From NCBI GenBank assembly GCA_964247055.1, contig OZ176057.1, positions 5,022,001-5,086,000 of the forward strand: a DNA stretch of 64,000 bases. Direction: 5' to 3'. This DNA comes from Paragordius varius. Taxonomy: Eukaryota > Nematomorpha. The notes beneath the pieces were generated by a model. That model was not told where the DNA came from and did not search any database. It was given only the letters and a program-made list of their open reading frames with translations. Below are positions 49,609-62,013 of the stretch, piece by piece; the first letter of the stretch is position 1, and the number at the start of each line of letters is the position of its first letter. The translations under genes were made by a program, and so were the position numbers.

Positions 49609-49979
49609 ATGATGTATTTTTATGACCTCAAATACTTCGGCTAAAGTATTAAATATAAACTAATGATTTAGGTATAAAACTTTATACAAATTGCCAAATA
49701 CCTTGTTTCAAAATGTATATTCCTCAGGATTCAAATACCATTTTATCCGATTCTTATTTAATTTCTTTAATACTTTGTAAGGATTCTAAGTTAAAACATT
49801 TTATTTCAACTGATGTCATCGATAGGCAAAAACAGCAACTCTCTATATCCAAACGCCTATTATCCAACCATTATGCATTACCAAAACGTCGATTCTTGGA
49901 TTTTTATGGAAGACAGCGACGAGACCGTATTAAACAACAACAGCACCAATTCTTGTTTGGACGAACACGAGATAGGTGA
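49609..49979 (+). promoter_or_regulatory. Putative uORF cluster or short 5' intron before the ATF4-like coding region
   Basis: Small reading frames precede the main frame: ATG 49609 to TAA 49644 (11 codons), ATG 49622 to TAA 49663 (13 codons), ATG ATT TAG at 49663-49671 (2 codons), and an 88-codon frame 49713-49979. The last overlaps ATG 49813 of the main frame out of frame by 167 nt, as uORF2 does in known ATF4 genes. Alternatively GTAAGG at 49777 and GATAG ending at 49825 bound a 49-nt intron, so that 49713 is the true start. A TATAAAA at about 49673 could also be a core promoter, which would exclude the first short frames from the mRNA. Confidence 0.45.
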
Positions 49980-52900
49980 AATTGATGAGGCCCTATTTTC
50001 CACGACTTATTTTAATGGCGCAAAACCCGATGACCTAGATGCTTCACAAATCGATTTGGCTCTCCTAGGCAAAGACATAAATTCTGAAAACAAGGTTACA
50101 CTTAAATCCGATTTATATTTTCCGCACAGTACTGTTGAAAAAAATATTGCTCAAATTTTATTTGATGACAATGTCAATAATAATAAATTCCTTAATACAC
50201 ACATCCACCAACCTTATGATGACAATACTAATTTTACTTTTGCCCAAAAAACGAAAAAAGGTTAGCTGTTATTAGAACTTAGTTTTTTATCAATTTTCAC
50301 TTATATTTTGTTTACATACGGTATAATTATTGACAATTAAGTTGACACATGCCCTATTTTTTATTGTCCCTTTTACCGTTTTTTATATTCTTTGTCGATT
50401 AATAAATAATTAATTAAACATCTTGAATAATGACATTTTTGAGAATATATATTTTTTTATCTACCTTACGTCACAAAAACACATTAGTGGAAAAAAATTA
50501 GTTAGCCCTTTTTTATCAATCTCATTATTTTAGCTTAAGGCCATAAAAATGCACATTTAATGTGTACACTTTCTTTTTTCATTTAAAAATTCATTATTTT
50601 AATCCTATTTCCATATTGATTATGTAGGCGAATGTTTTGGCAAAACCGAAAATGCAATTATTGATAAATACAATGTACATCATCACCAGCAATATGCGTT
50701 AACAGGTAACTCTAATGTTTCTGACGTTACAAATTTCTCAAAACAATTGAGTCATCAAACAACTCACAATAATGATAATTGTGATAACATCAACAATAAT
50801 AAGAATAGTTGCTTAAATACGGCTAAAAAAGGTGTTGTACCTTTGAACAACGCCAATTTAGATACTTTAAATGTATCAGTCTATACTTCGACTACACCAC
50901 CTATGGATTTGACTGGGGCTCCAACAGACTCCTTTCAACAAAATTTAAACACTGCCGATTGTTATGCGACGAATGATTTGTTGAGGGAAAGCCCATCAAT
51001 TAAAACTTTATCATTTGATTTGTTGAAATACGGGAAAAATAGCGATAATACTGATGATAAAATATTTAAAACTTCAAACACAATTACTTTGGATGACAAA
51101 AAGAATGGACGTGTTTCGGGACATTTTTTACCCTTTATGACAGATACGACTTGTTTGGAAAAATCGGTGCCTGTTGATGATGCATTGCAAAATTTTGGAC
51201 AAAAAAATGGAAACGACTATAACATCGGTGAAATAATAAAAAATGAAAATTACTATTGTGGCAAAGGAATAGCCACCGATAAAAATAATTATAAGGACAT
51301 ATCATCACACTCTTCTCTACCAAGTGATTTCGTTTCAAAATTACATTCGCCTCTAGAAACAAATGATATAAACGATATCAATAATGTATTACCGTCACTT
51401 GCGCAAACATTAACATCATCGATCTGTTTTAATATTGCGTCATTTTTGCCCTCGTCTATTTGTCATTCTACTATCACAGATTTAACCCGTGATATTAATA
51501 ATTGTAATAAAACTATCACTCCGTTACAAAATACTAATTACAAATCATTTTTGCCATCAATCCAAAATACCTCTCTGATCACTACAAATGTTTCACGAAA
51601 TATTCCTGTTCAAACGTTGGAACCTTTAACAATTATAAGTAAGATTCATGAAAAAATTAAACCTTTTGAACATTGTGATAGCACTCATTTCATACCTGTT
51701 TCTTCCTCTTGTAATAATAAACGCCCTTTTCACCAAAATGATTTTCCGATCGCCAATTCAACTCGTATCCAATTATCGTCTGCCGTTAATCATAATAATC
51801 ATAATAATAATGATATCGTCTGCGCACCACATTACGTATCAATTAACAACAATAATCCTGTACAAGGAAAGACTCAACAGTGTGCAAAATTTGGGGATAA
51901 TTTTATTAATACCACGATCCTTAATGATATATTTGATGAACCACCAAACTTGCTTCCAAGCGCAAATGTTGAAGGTCATGATGTCACTTTGTCGAAACAT
52001 AATCAGCATGCATCAATATCAAATGTGTCTATAAGCGATACGCTAATCGACCCCTTTGAAGATATTATATTGGGTGAAGATGCTTTGACTGCTTCTGAAG
52101 ATTTTTTGCCTCCGACTGCCAATACTTTGTCATTTGTTGACACAGATGAACCTACAACTGCGTTAGATCTCATAGACAATTTGTTATTTGATATAGATTT
52201 AGATGAATTTCAAACAGGGAAATTAATTGATTTTATACCAATTAAATCATCAACCGAAACAAGCCCAGACGAAACCAATTCTAAGATTTCTTCCTCACCA
52301 ACCATGAATATTGTGCCAAATGATATAAATAGTTCGAGTGCTTTATATAAGAAACGTGAATATAACAGTGAAGATATTGATTTTGGTTCATCTTTACCTG
52401 CTAAAATAAAAAAGGAATCTTATCATTCATCAGTTTCAAAAAATAGTTTTGATATTTCTCAACCATCAAATTTATCCCACTCTTTATATAAAATGGCTCC
52501 TAACAGCTCAAGAACAGACGATGCAAAATCTAATGATCCATTATTATCGGAATGGTTTAAAATAAATGCGATATCCCTACCAACGACGCATCAAAATAAT
52601 CTTTCATATTTTTCAGAAATGTTGAGTGCAATGCAAAAACCCCTACTTGAAAATGAAATTCATGAATACCTAAGCACTTATTGTAATGAAAACCCGGATG
52701 CTTTTTTAAAAACTAATGCTCCCAATTCCACAAATATCATATCAGACGCTTTCCTTACTGACTATATGATAAATGGTGCTATATCTCTTCCAACTTGTAT
52801 GGAAAATGTTTTTTCTAACCAAAAAATACAATCTTTATGCAGCAATCAAAGTTTACCTAAAAATCAACCTTACGAAGTAAACAAAAAAAGATGTGGATCT

Positions 52901-53566
52901 ATCATCTCCAATAACGATAGCGTGGAAAATGGCTCTATAACCCCAAATACTTACCTAACTTCTCCCTACTCCTACCCTATATCTATGATATACCAAGAGC
53001 AAGAATCGAATAAAGAACAACAACCATCTCCGTCAACATTCGCAGCTTCAAAACCAAAGCAACCGGCTTTAAGCGTAAAAACAGACACAAATACATCAAA
53101 TAATTTGTCAAAATTGAATTTGGCTGTGTCCAATAGTTTGTCCCACACTATAAACAAAAATAACGGTGCGCCGATTTCTTTAACTCCGCAAACAGGTACC
53201 AAAGGATTTGTTTTTAACAATTTTTCATTGGTCAATAATATGAATTTTTCACAGTCCTATGGCCATCATAATTATGCTCCCACGTCATCATATAAATATG
53301 GCGGTTCCACGTATGCCGATAGCTATGGATCAACCAATTTTATATCGTCGCCTTTAAGTTATTTTTCGCCATCGTTCGAGGATCCAAAAAATCGTAAAAA
53401 ATTGCAGAACAAACTTGCCGCTGCACGTTACAGGCAAAAAAAGAAGGAAGAAAGCCTTAATCTTATTGTGATGGAACGATCATTGATTGAAATAAATCAA
53501 AACCTTAAAAATCGCGTTCAATGTCTAACGCATGAAATTGAAATGCTTAAACAACTTTTGAAATAA
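49713..53566 (+). CDS. ATF4: ATF4-type bZIP transcription factor, very large
   Basis: DNA-binding factor of the ATF4/ATF5 (fly cryptocephal) bZIP subgroup, which in animals drives the stress response to amino-acid or ER stress. The DNA-binding end is at the extreme C-terminus: basic region NKLAAARYRQKKKEE, with the RYRQKK typical of ATF4, followed by a leucine-zipper-like heptad series ending EIEMLKQLLK. Exon ending at 50260, intron 50261-50627, then 50628-53566 (stop TAA). From ATG 49813 the protein would be 1128 residues, about three times human ATF4. The rest is Asn/Ser/Thr-rich and disordered, with acidic hydrophobic patches (FEDIILGEDALTASEDFLPP; ALDLIDNLLFDIDLDEF) that look like activation domains. 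The 5' end is ambiguous. Either ATG 49813 is used below an overlapping uORF, or ATG 49713 is used with a 49-nt intron 49777-49825 (GTAAGG...GATAG) that restores the same frame. Confidence 0.85.
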
Positions 53567-53760
53567 ATGGTTTGGGGCGGCCATATACCGACCGGTTTTA
53601 CTTTTTTTCCCGAAGGAAATAGGGCCTCTTTGCATAATCAAAAGGGAGAGTTGCTATTATATATTTATCTGTCATATCGCTCATCTTTTCTAAATTTCTC
53701 TACTATACCCATATATATTTTATATAGCCATTTTATTATACCTACTAAATTTACCCTCAA

Positions 53761-53801
<41 letters not shown>

Positions 53802-54459
53802 ATTAACCATTATTCATTTATATTTTATTTATAAGAAACAATAATAATAAACTACGTTATAACAACGAATTTGCAGCATTAAATGACATATAACTACTTT
53901 AATAAATATTATTATTACAGTAAATCAGCCTAATATACATGTTACCTGGAAACATTGATGAAATAATTTTGTAATATTTTAATTAACTTAAAAAAATTTA
54001 CATGCGTAAGGGGGTGTGTTTCATATATTATCTTACTTTTTTAAAAATGCAAAACTTTGAATAAAGCGTATGACATATCATATTTTCATGTATTTTATAT
54101 AGATTTTGGATTTGATCCAATTGTCACAATATGTAAAGATTCTCTATAAATATAAACATTTTAATGTATCGGCTTTTTTTGATAAAATATTCATTATATC
54201 ATTGTGACTAAATAGAAATTTGAGCGATCAATAGTAACATGACGAGGTTAATCATACACTGGAATTATTATTCTGCTATTAGTCGACAAGAAATCGCACT
54301 TTTATTGCACGTTTGGGCGAATAATATTTAAAATAGCGGAAAACGATTTTATATGTATCATAAACTTATAATGATTCTACGATTTATCAGAAGGTCCTTA
54401 AATAACTTGCAAGATTTTATGTTTAAAACATTTTGGGGTCAAATTTGACTCACAACTTG
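53567..54459. other. 3' flank of the ATF4-like gene
   Basis: Several AATAAA-like signals lie between 53846 and 53910. The 65-codon frame directly after the stop codon has no recognisable content and is probably 3' UTR. Confidence 0.5.
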
Positions 54460-54660
54460 CGAGAATGCGGTATACATTGTTAGAAAGATATTAATTTTGT
54501 CAAATAGCATATACAACGAAGGGGGCTGTATTATTGGCTTATAGTTATTATTTTCACCTTTTACTATTATTAGCCAATAATATTCCTTTGCTGTATTTAC
54601 TATTTGGCAATAATCGATAACTTTCTAGCAATGTACATTTATTCATACTGTATATCAGTA
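54460..54660. mobile_element. Palindromic MITE related to the 17039-17280 palindrome
   Basis: Arms GTCAAATAGCATATACAACG and GCTGTATTTACTATTTGGCA are inverted copies. The same arm (TTGTCAATAATAGCATATGC) and its complement occur inside 17039-17280. Confidence 0.6.
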
Positions 54661-54790
54661 TTCTCATTTGGAAAGTTTTCTTAAGCCCTAAAACAAAATG
54701 TAAAATGGCACCAAAAATTTGATCCAAATTTTTAAACATAAAAATCCTTATAAAAAAATTCCGTCATCTAATTGTATAAATATTGTATTA

Positions 54791-57218
54791 CAGTATGCCT
54801 TCCAATGGTTTCTTATTTCACACTATTGTTGGGCAATTTGCAACATAATAGTGTGTGTAAAAAAGGAAGAAATGAAAATTGTTTATTCCACATTTTATTG
54901 CTTTTATACATTACTGTGTTGCAAAATGATGAACTATAGTGTATAACACAGTGTGCAAAATTGGGGGTATTTTTTTTCTCAGGATATCATATTAAGCTTA
55001 ATATAACCGTTGTGACATAGACATCCTAAAAATATAAGGATAAAAAAAATTGTCAATGTAGAAAACTTTTTTTTCACTTTTTCCATATATGGATATATTC
55101 GGAAAAAATCAATTTATTTGCATAATACTTGATCAAAAATTATAAAACTTAGATATCATATAAATAATATTAAATAAATATTATTTGCAAATTTTGGCTC
55201 AATATGAATGGATAGAATTAAATTAAACGTCAATTTATTAAATCCAACTAAATTTAGCCCTTTATATTAGTAACATAAAAAATACTTGATGAAAATCAAT
55301 ATAATATGCGCCAAAATTTAAGTTAAACTTTATATTTTAATATAAATATTACTTATATATAACAAAAAATAGATTTTAACTAAGTTAAAAACTTTTGAAA
55401 TTTTTCATTTTACTTAAATAAAATTTAATTTTTTTAATATCAACTGTAATATAATCATATCTAGTGATTACAAATATAACCATATTTTTTTTACCTGGAT
55501 TTTTGAATTGTAGATGATGTTGACTGTTGTAACCTGATATGATGGTATATTTTATAATAATTATAGAAAAATATTGTGGAATTCAGATTAGATATAAAAC
55601 CAATGTAATCCATTGTGAAAATCATATTTTAAAAGCAAACTTGCTAATCACAAGCAAACATCCACCAGAAAATTATATTTTGATACATTATGTTTATTGT
55701 GTAATAAATCTAATTCTAATATATTTTTCTAAATCTAAAATTGTTTACTTGTTTTTGAACACCTTAGAATAGATTTAAATATAAGAATTTAAAGAAATGG
55801 TACTCAACAAAAAATTAAAAGGGCTGCAAAATCTTGTCTCATGAACCGTGCAACATACTATAACTATAAAAACTTGCAGACATTTATATTAAAAATAAGT
55901 ATATAAAATTTAATTGATAATTCAGGGCCATAAATAAGCTTTAGAGCCGAAGTTTTGGTAAAACTGATTACACTTCCTTAACACTTTCTTTTGTCATAAA
56001 CCGTTTTTTAAAAAATAATTCATTAAAAAACTGGCCGTATTCTGAAGATTTTTAAATTTTACATTTTTTATTTGAAGAATTAACCTGGATTATTGTGTGC
56101 CTGAATACCGGCATAACTCAACATAACAAAAAATAGCAATCTATGGAGGAGTTTTATAGAATGGGTAATTTAAGAGAAACCAATTCTTGAACTCAACATT
56201 AAAAATAGAAATCTTTGGAGGAGTTTTATTTTTGGCGTTTATATACTTATTTTTAATATAAATGTTTGCAAGTTTTTATAGTTATAGTATGTTGCACGGT
56301 TCATGAGACAAGATTTTGCAGCCCTTTTAATTTTTTGTTGAGTACCATTTCTTTAAATTCTTATATTTAAATCTATTCTAAGGTGTTCAAAAACAAGTAA
56401 ACAATTTTAGATTTAGAAAAATATATTAGAATTAGATTTATTACACAATAAACATAATGTATCAAAATATAATTTTCTGGTGGATGTTTGCTTGTGATTA
56501 GCAAGTTTGCTTTTAAAATATGATTTTCACAATGGATTACATTGGTTTTATATCTAATCTGAATTCCACAATATTTTTCTATAATTATTATAAAATATAC
56601 CATCATATCAGGTTACAACAGTCAACATCATCTACAATTCAAAAATCCAGGTAAAAAAAAAATATGGTTATATTTGTAATCACTAGATATGATTATATTA
56701 CAGTTGATATTAAAAAAATTAAATTTTATTTAAGTAAAATGAAAAATTTCAAAAGTTTTTAACTTAGTTAAAATCTATTTTTTGTTATATATAAGTAATA
56801 TTTATATTAAAATATAAAGTTTAACTTAAATTTTGGCGCATATTATATTGATTTTCATCAAGTATTTTTTATGTTACTAATATAAAGGGCTAAATTTAGT
56901 TGGATTTAATAAATTGACGTTTAATTTAATTCTATCCATTCATATTGAGCCAAAATTTGCAAATAATATTTATTTAATATTATTTATATGATATCTAAGT
57001 TTTATAATTTTTGATCAAGTATTATGCAAATAAATTGATTTTTTCCGAATATATCCATATATGGAAAAAGTGAAAAAAAAAGTTTTCTACATTGACAATT
57101 TTTTTTATCCTTATATTTTTTGGATGTATATGTCACAAGGGTTATATTAAGCTAGGTATGATATCTTGAGTAAATTTGTTGCACACTGTGTAATAAGCAG
57201 GCATTAAAATGTATACTG
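54791..57218. mobile_element. 2.4-kb palindromic element with family C ends
   Basis: Starts CAGTATGCCTTCCAATGG and ends GGCATTAAAATGTATACTG, with TA on both sides. Arms of about 960 bp (54940-55908 and 56239-57195) are inverted copies. The 234-bp stretch 55539-55772 is identical to the complement of 56373-56606, so the arms are very similar. The spacer 55909-56238 carries a direct repeat around ATCTTTGGAGGAGTTTTAT. The identical 77-codon frames on the arms are AT-rich, lack relatives I know, and are probably not genes. The outer 10-30 bp of the arms are more diverged (near 54960 and 57170). Confidence 0.85.
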
Positions 57219-57858
57219 TATATATTGGAGGTTTCGTAAAAATTTTACCCTATCTACCTTTTGGTGTAAAATAACTAAAATTTATAGTTTAAGGCTTAAA
57301 TTATTTTTAGAGACTTTATAAATATATTAAATGTTATAACTTAAACTTTAAAATCAAATTAATGTAAAACGCATAATCCCAATTTTTCTTTTTAAATTTG
57401 ACAGCAAAGGCGATTTGTAATGATATTAAAAAATTAAATTAACATATCAACAAATAAATTTTAGACGCCTTTTCCTGATTTAGTTTTAGCTGGTAAAAAC
57501 TTAAAATCATTTTTATTGTGTTATTAGGGCTCAATTTGGGTTTTTTAACATGTTTGTATAGTTAATTGGGATAATACTGGCTTGATGTTTTCATTTTAGA
57601 ATAATCTTTTATATGTAAAATTCACTATATCATAAAAAATGTTTTAGATTTACTTTTTATAGCTAGAATATTATTTGGAATATGTAATGTAAACTGAATA
57701 TCATTTATTAAAATTTAAATCGATTTCAATCATTTTTTCCATCACCATAAATGTAGGTTTTGTCAAAAGTGAAATGATGCCTACTTATAAACTCAGCTCG
57801 GGAGTTGTTTTTCTATAATTTTGATCTCTAATAGTTATTAGACATTCACGGTTTAAAT
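57219..57858. other. Intergenic, nothing recognised
   Basis: AT-rich, no coding signal. Confidence 0.5.
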
Positions 57859-58003
57859 CAGGGATGTACAACACACTAAGAAAAAAAAATTGGATTTTAA
57901 TCAAAAATTTATGATTATTTAGCAGATTGGGCTCAAAATAAATGTAAAAAACCAAAAATTATCTAAGTAGTCGCGAAGAAACTTGAGTTGTTAGACACCC
58001 CTG
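57859..58003. mobile_element. hAT-like MITE with perfect 8-bp target duplication
   Basis: A 145-bp element starting CAGGGATGTACAACACA and ending TTGTTAGACACCCCTG. It is flanked by GTTTAAAT at 57851-57858 and again at 58004-58011. Confidence 0.85.
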
Positions 58004-58633
58004 GTTTAAATCAACACCTTTTATTGATGATAACCAGGAACTTTTCAAGGATTTAATAAAATTATTACACTTTAGTCACTTCTCCATATAGCTAAATTCA
58101 CGAAGATATTGTAAAATATAATTTTTACTGAATGTTTAATGCTTTATTCCAAAAAAATTACTAAAATATAGTAATCTTATTATCAGAACAATATTTTTTT
58201 AATAAATATTCTAGATGTGGGCTCCGTAACTCCCAGATTTTTTACTCTTTTAAAATGGGCCAGTCTTTTTAAAATAAACGCAAAAATGCCGAAATTGTGC
58301 AATAATAATCTTGAGTATATGCTAAATTTTGATATCAATTAAAAAATTTTAGGTAAATGCCTACTTTTAACAAGTTACTGTTAGTTTGTTGAACCGTACT
58401 GCATATTTTAAGGTATGATAGAAATGGTATAAACCCGATTTTAGATATTAAAAAGTTTCTATATAATTCGATGATGCTAAACATTTTTATCGCTTTAGAA
58501 TTTTATTTTAAAGGTTTGTTTGCTCTCAAATTTTGGTAAATTAAAAAAATTGTCGAACGAAACTCAATCCAAATTCTGAGGTAATATAAATGTTTAGAAT
58601 TATTAAGTTATGTTATGTAGCTAGTGTTATTAT
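58004..58633. other. Intergenic, possible old repeat
   Basis: A stretch near 58256-58420 resembles 28930-29020. No coding signal. Confidence 0.4.
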
Positions 58634-58944
58634 ATACCATTTACTTTAAATTAACCCTTAAACAATTCAATTTAACCCTTGAACAATTCAAATTCACCCT
58701 CAAATAAAATTTTTAAAGAATTACCTATATTTTTATATATTTTTAAAAAGTAAAAATTTTGTTTTAAATTAAAATAAAAAAATAATGAACTATGCCATAA
58801 AGATGTATTTTATATTAATAATGAGTTATATTAGTTCGAAAACACTTTTATTTTAGGGTGATTTGAATTTGTTTAAGAGTGAATTTGAATTGTTACAGGG
58901 TGAATTTAAATTGTTCAAGAGTGAATTTGAACTGTAAATGGTAT
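58634..58944. mobile_element. Family A MITE
   Basis: ATACCATTTACTTTAAATTA at the left, GAACTGTAAATGGTAT at the right, with two to four 21-bp units per arm. Confidence 0.85.
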
Positions 58945-60015
58945 AATATTTTTAAGCGTTTTTATACCGTTTCCATCATGCATCGAAAAAGTAAGAATTA
59001 TTAAAACAAACAAAATTTTTTAAAAAAAATCAAAATATTGAATAAAGAGGAGAATACCTTTTATATGAAGATTTATATTATAGATTGTTTGAATTGACAC
59101 TACATTATTTTTTAGGCCAATAAATCATTTTAACGTGTCTTAATCCTAATTCTGTCCAAAATATAGAATCATTTTTTTATTCTTAAATAATCTATTTTGG
59201 ATTAAACATTCATCATTCATCTATAATTCTGTAACACAAAGCTTGCTTTTTGGATTTCACTCATTTTGAGTCATTACTTTTTTAAAACATTCATGAGCCC
59301 TGAAACTAAAAATCTAATCAAATTTTTCCAAAATAAATACTAAGCTTCGATCATGATTCTATTTTTTGTTGTTCATTGATAATAATCTTAACCTTTGTTT
59401 GCATGATTACAAAACATTTTTCTACTAACTTATGACTATTTACTGATATAGTAATTGTTTTATACGCTACGGTAATTTTTAACACAGATACGAATTGGGT
59501 TATTTAATTATCCGACGCCAACTTTAAATTAGTATTGTCGAAATTAGATACTTTGATATATTCTCTCTGTTGAAATTAAAATCTTAAATTTTTAAACATT
59601 TTGATCCACGACCCATTTTTCAATTTTAATTTTCGATTTTTTTGATTTTTGCTCATAACGTAGTTTATAGAGATTGGGGAAAATGGAGTGTAAAAAATGT
59701 AAATGGCTGCAAAATTTAAGATAAATATAAAAGATTTTCCGAAAAGCTTACACACACTTAAACCATAGCTAATACATCTTTGTATCAATAAATTATGGAA
59801 TTGAGCCCTAATTCCAAATTAAAGCAGATAAAAAAAATTAGTTGTTCTTTTTTAGCGGACAGCATACCAGCAAAAAATGGTGTCAATGTAGCAAAAAAGG
59901 AAATATATATACAATTTTTTTAAAACTTAAATCTAAATAGAAATCACTTATATCATTTGCAAAAATTTATATGTTCCCACAATCAAATATTTTCTTCATA
60001 ATTCAAATAAATTAA
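58945..60015. other. Downstream of hyaluronidase, nothing recognised
   Basis: AT-rich. The first ~100 bp past the stop at 60016 should be 3' UTR. No further gene seen. Confidence 0.5.
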
Positions 60016-60328
60016 TTATTTTTCGCATCCCTCATCATCGTTTTCCTCAGTTATCCTTTGATCACAATGGGGTCCGGACCAATCTGGATCACATTGGCAA
60101 ACATAGTTGTCGGAAAATTTAGGTTTTTTCCAAAATTTGAAATCAGCTGATATACAGTTACCAGGGGCCCAAAACTTTTTATATGATTTTGGATTTATCG
60201 ACTGGTTAGACAGACAAGTTTGATTTATATTTTCTTTATCGTTATCATTGGCTGTTTTCAAATATTTTGCAAATAAACGATGCAAACATCGCCCATTATT
60301 ATTGCACACAATTTTATTGCAAGCTAAT

Positions 60329-60362
<34 letters not shown>

Positions 60363-61996
60363 CATTTACAGTTCAAATTCACCCTTAAACAATTCAAAGT
60401 CACCCTTGAACAATTCAAATTCACCCTTGAACAATTCAAATTCACCTAAAATGAATTAGGTGTTTTTTAAGATTAAATATTACCTATATTTTTTTAATAT
60501 TTTAAAAAAAAAATTTTGTAGATAATCAAAATGATACTCAAAAAATAATAAACTTTGCAATAAAAAATATATTTAATTATAATGATGAGTAATATTAGAC
60601 CGAAACGTCATAATTTATTTTTAGGGTGAATGTGAATTGTTTAAGGGTGATATTGAATTGTAAATGGTATATACCAGTACAACATTTTAATGGTTGCTTA
60701 TTTTACACTATAGTAGGGCAATTCACAACACATGAGTGTATGAAAAAAGGATAAATACAAAAGGTTTATTCAACATTTGTTGTTTTACACTACTGTGTAT
60801 TGCCCAACTATAGTGTGAAATGAGCAACCATTAAAATGTATACTGTATATATACCATTTACAGTTCAAATTCACCTTCGAACGATTCAAATTCACCCTAA
60901 AATAAATTGTTTTTTTTAAAATTAAAAATTACCTTTATTTTATAATATTTTTAAAATATGTAATTTTGTATAGAATTCATATTAGCTAAAAATAATTAAT
61001 TATGACACAAAAATATATTTCATATCAATGATGAGTTATATTATCCTGTAGGTGAATTTGAATTGTTCATGGGTGAATTGTAAATGGTATACATTAGTAA
61101 AAATCAAAAATATACCCACAAAACGAAACAAAAAACAAATATTTTTTACAAAAAGAGAACTATATTTTTAAATCATAATTAACCTATCTTTTTGTGTCGC
61201 AAAATAAGGCATAGATTTAACAATCTTATTAATTACATATTTCTATTGTAATTACCGTATGCATTTTAATGGGCTTTCACCCTATAGTTGGGCAATTTGC
61301 ACAGTAGTGTATGGAAAAACATCAAAATGTTGATTAAACAATTATTTTCTTTCTTTTTTTCCCATACACTCCTGTGCGAATTGCTCTACTATAGTGTAAA
61401 ATGAGTAACCATAGTTTAGGCAGAAAATTATGATTAAAAAACGATATTTGTCTTTCAAAAACTGTCTATATTACGTTTTGTCCGTATATTTAAAAAATTT
61501 TACTACATAATAAATTAATTGTTAATGTTGCTGGAATATTGGATTTCATTTCAAAGAATTTTTATAAGCAATTTCACAAAATATAAAATACTTTAGCATG
61601 TAAATGGGCTAAATTCAAAAATGAATTATAATAAATATATGTTGAATTGTATATCATTATTATTATCTCATTTTACAAAAAAATGGATTGCAAAATTATT
61701 TCATGGATAAATATATAATTAATCAATTTTAAGCTAATTTATTAATAAAATCAGGTGTTTTTTGAGGATTTAGGAGAGATATTTAATATTCTTAATTTTT
61801 AACCTTTGTGATAATCCCCAATATTTTTCATATCAAAGTGTAAAAGATAATAGGGGATAAATCAAAATATGATTCAAAAAAAATATTTACCTTCACTATA
61901 TTTTATCATGTGCTTAACGGCTGGCCCCAATGTCGATTTAACATACGTGGCTAAAGTTGAACAATTTCCGAAATCGGAATAATCGCCCCATATTAT
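60016..61996 (-). CDS. HYAL: Hyaluronidase (glycosyl hydrolase 56), last two exons with EGF-like domain
   Basis: Hyaluronan-degrading enzyme family. Only the C-terminal part is in the window: exon 61996-61891 and exon 60323-60016 (stop TAA), joined in phase 1; the catalytic barrel lies upstream, beyond 64000. The first exon reads IIWGDYSDFGNCSTLATYVK then STLGPAVKHMIKYSE, matching the end of the barrel (the family's VIWG strand followed by the C, L, Y/MTTLGP-type helix). The second reads ACNKIVCNNNGRCLHR ... NYVCQCDPDWSGPHCDQ, the cysteine pattern of the hyaluronidase EGF-like module, with about 65 residues inserted in the loop, and an acidic end EENDDEGCEK. The intron is 1567 nt, holding two family A copies and family B/C copies. 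Both exons have a family A element within 17-35 bp upstream of their acceptors. Confidence 0.85.
60359..60670. mobile_element. Family A MITE 35 bp upstream of the last hyaluronidase exon
   Basis: The left end (ATATCATTTACAGTTCAAAT) is joined to a (TA)n run, with four 21-bp units. Right end ATTGTAAATGGTAT. A family C element follows within 5 bp. Confidence 0.8.
60675..60845. mobile_element. Family C MITE, complete
   Basis: CAGTACAACATTTTAATGGTT at the left and AACCATTAAAATGTATACTG at the right. The palindromic arms carry the family's CACTATAGT motif. Confidence 0.85.
60851..61090. mobile_element. Family A MITE, minimal form
   Basis: ATACCATTTACAGTTCAAAT at the left and GAATTGTAAATGGTAT at the right. 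Sits directly between a family C and a family B copy. Confidence 0.85.
61094..61504. mobile_element. Family B MITE holding a family C insertion
   Basis: TAGTAAAAATCAAAAATATAC at the left, ACGTTTTGTCCGTATATTTA near the right end. Family C occupies 61255-61412. Confidence 0.7.
61255..61412. mobile_element. Family C MITE nested in a family B copy
   Basis: ACCGTATGCATTTTAATGGG at the left, GTGTAAAATGAGTAACCATA at the right. Family B sequence lies on both sides (61094-61250 and 61425-61504). Confidence 0.7.
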
Positions 61997-62013
61997 CTAC
62001 AATGTATATTAAT

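Noticed and set aside
51648-52034. Second frame inside the ATF4-like exon
   Set aside because: Out-of-frame shadow of the long, low-complexity coding exon.
55539-55772. Identical 77-codon frames on the two palindrome arms
   Set aside because: AT-rich, hydrophobic by composition, no recognisable family and no splice or codon signal. Identity is explained by the inverted repeat.
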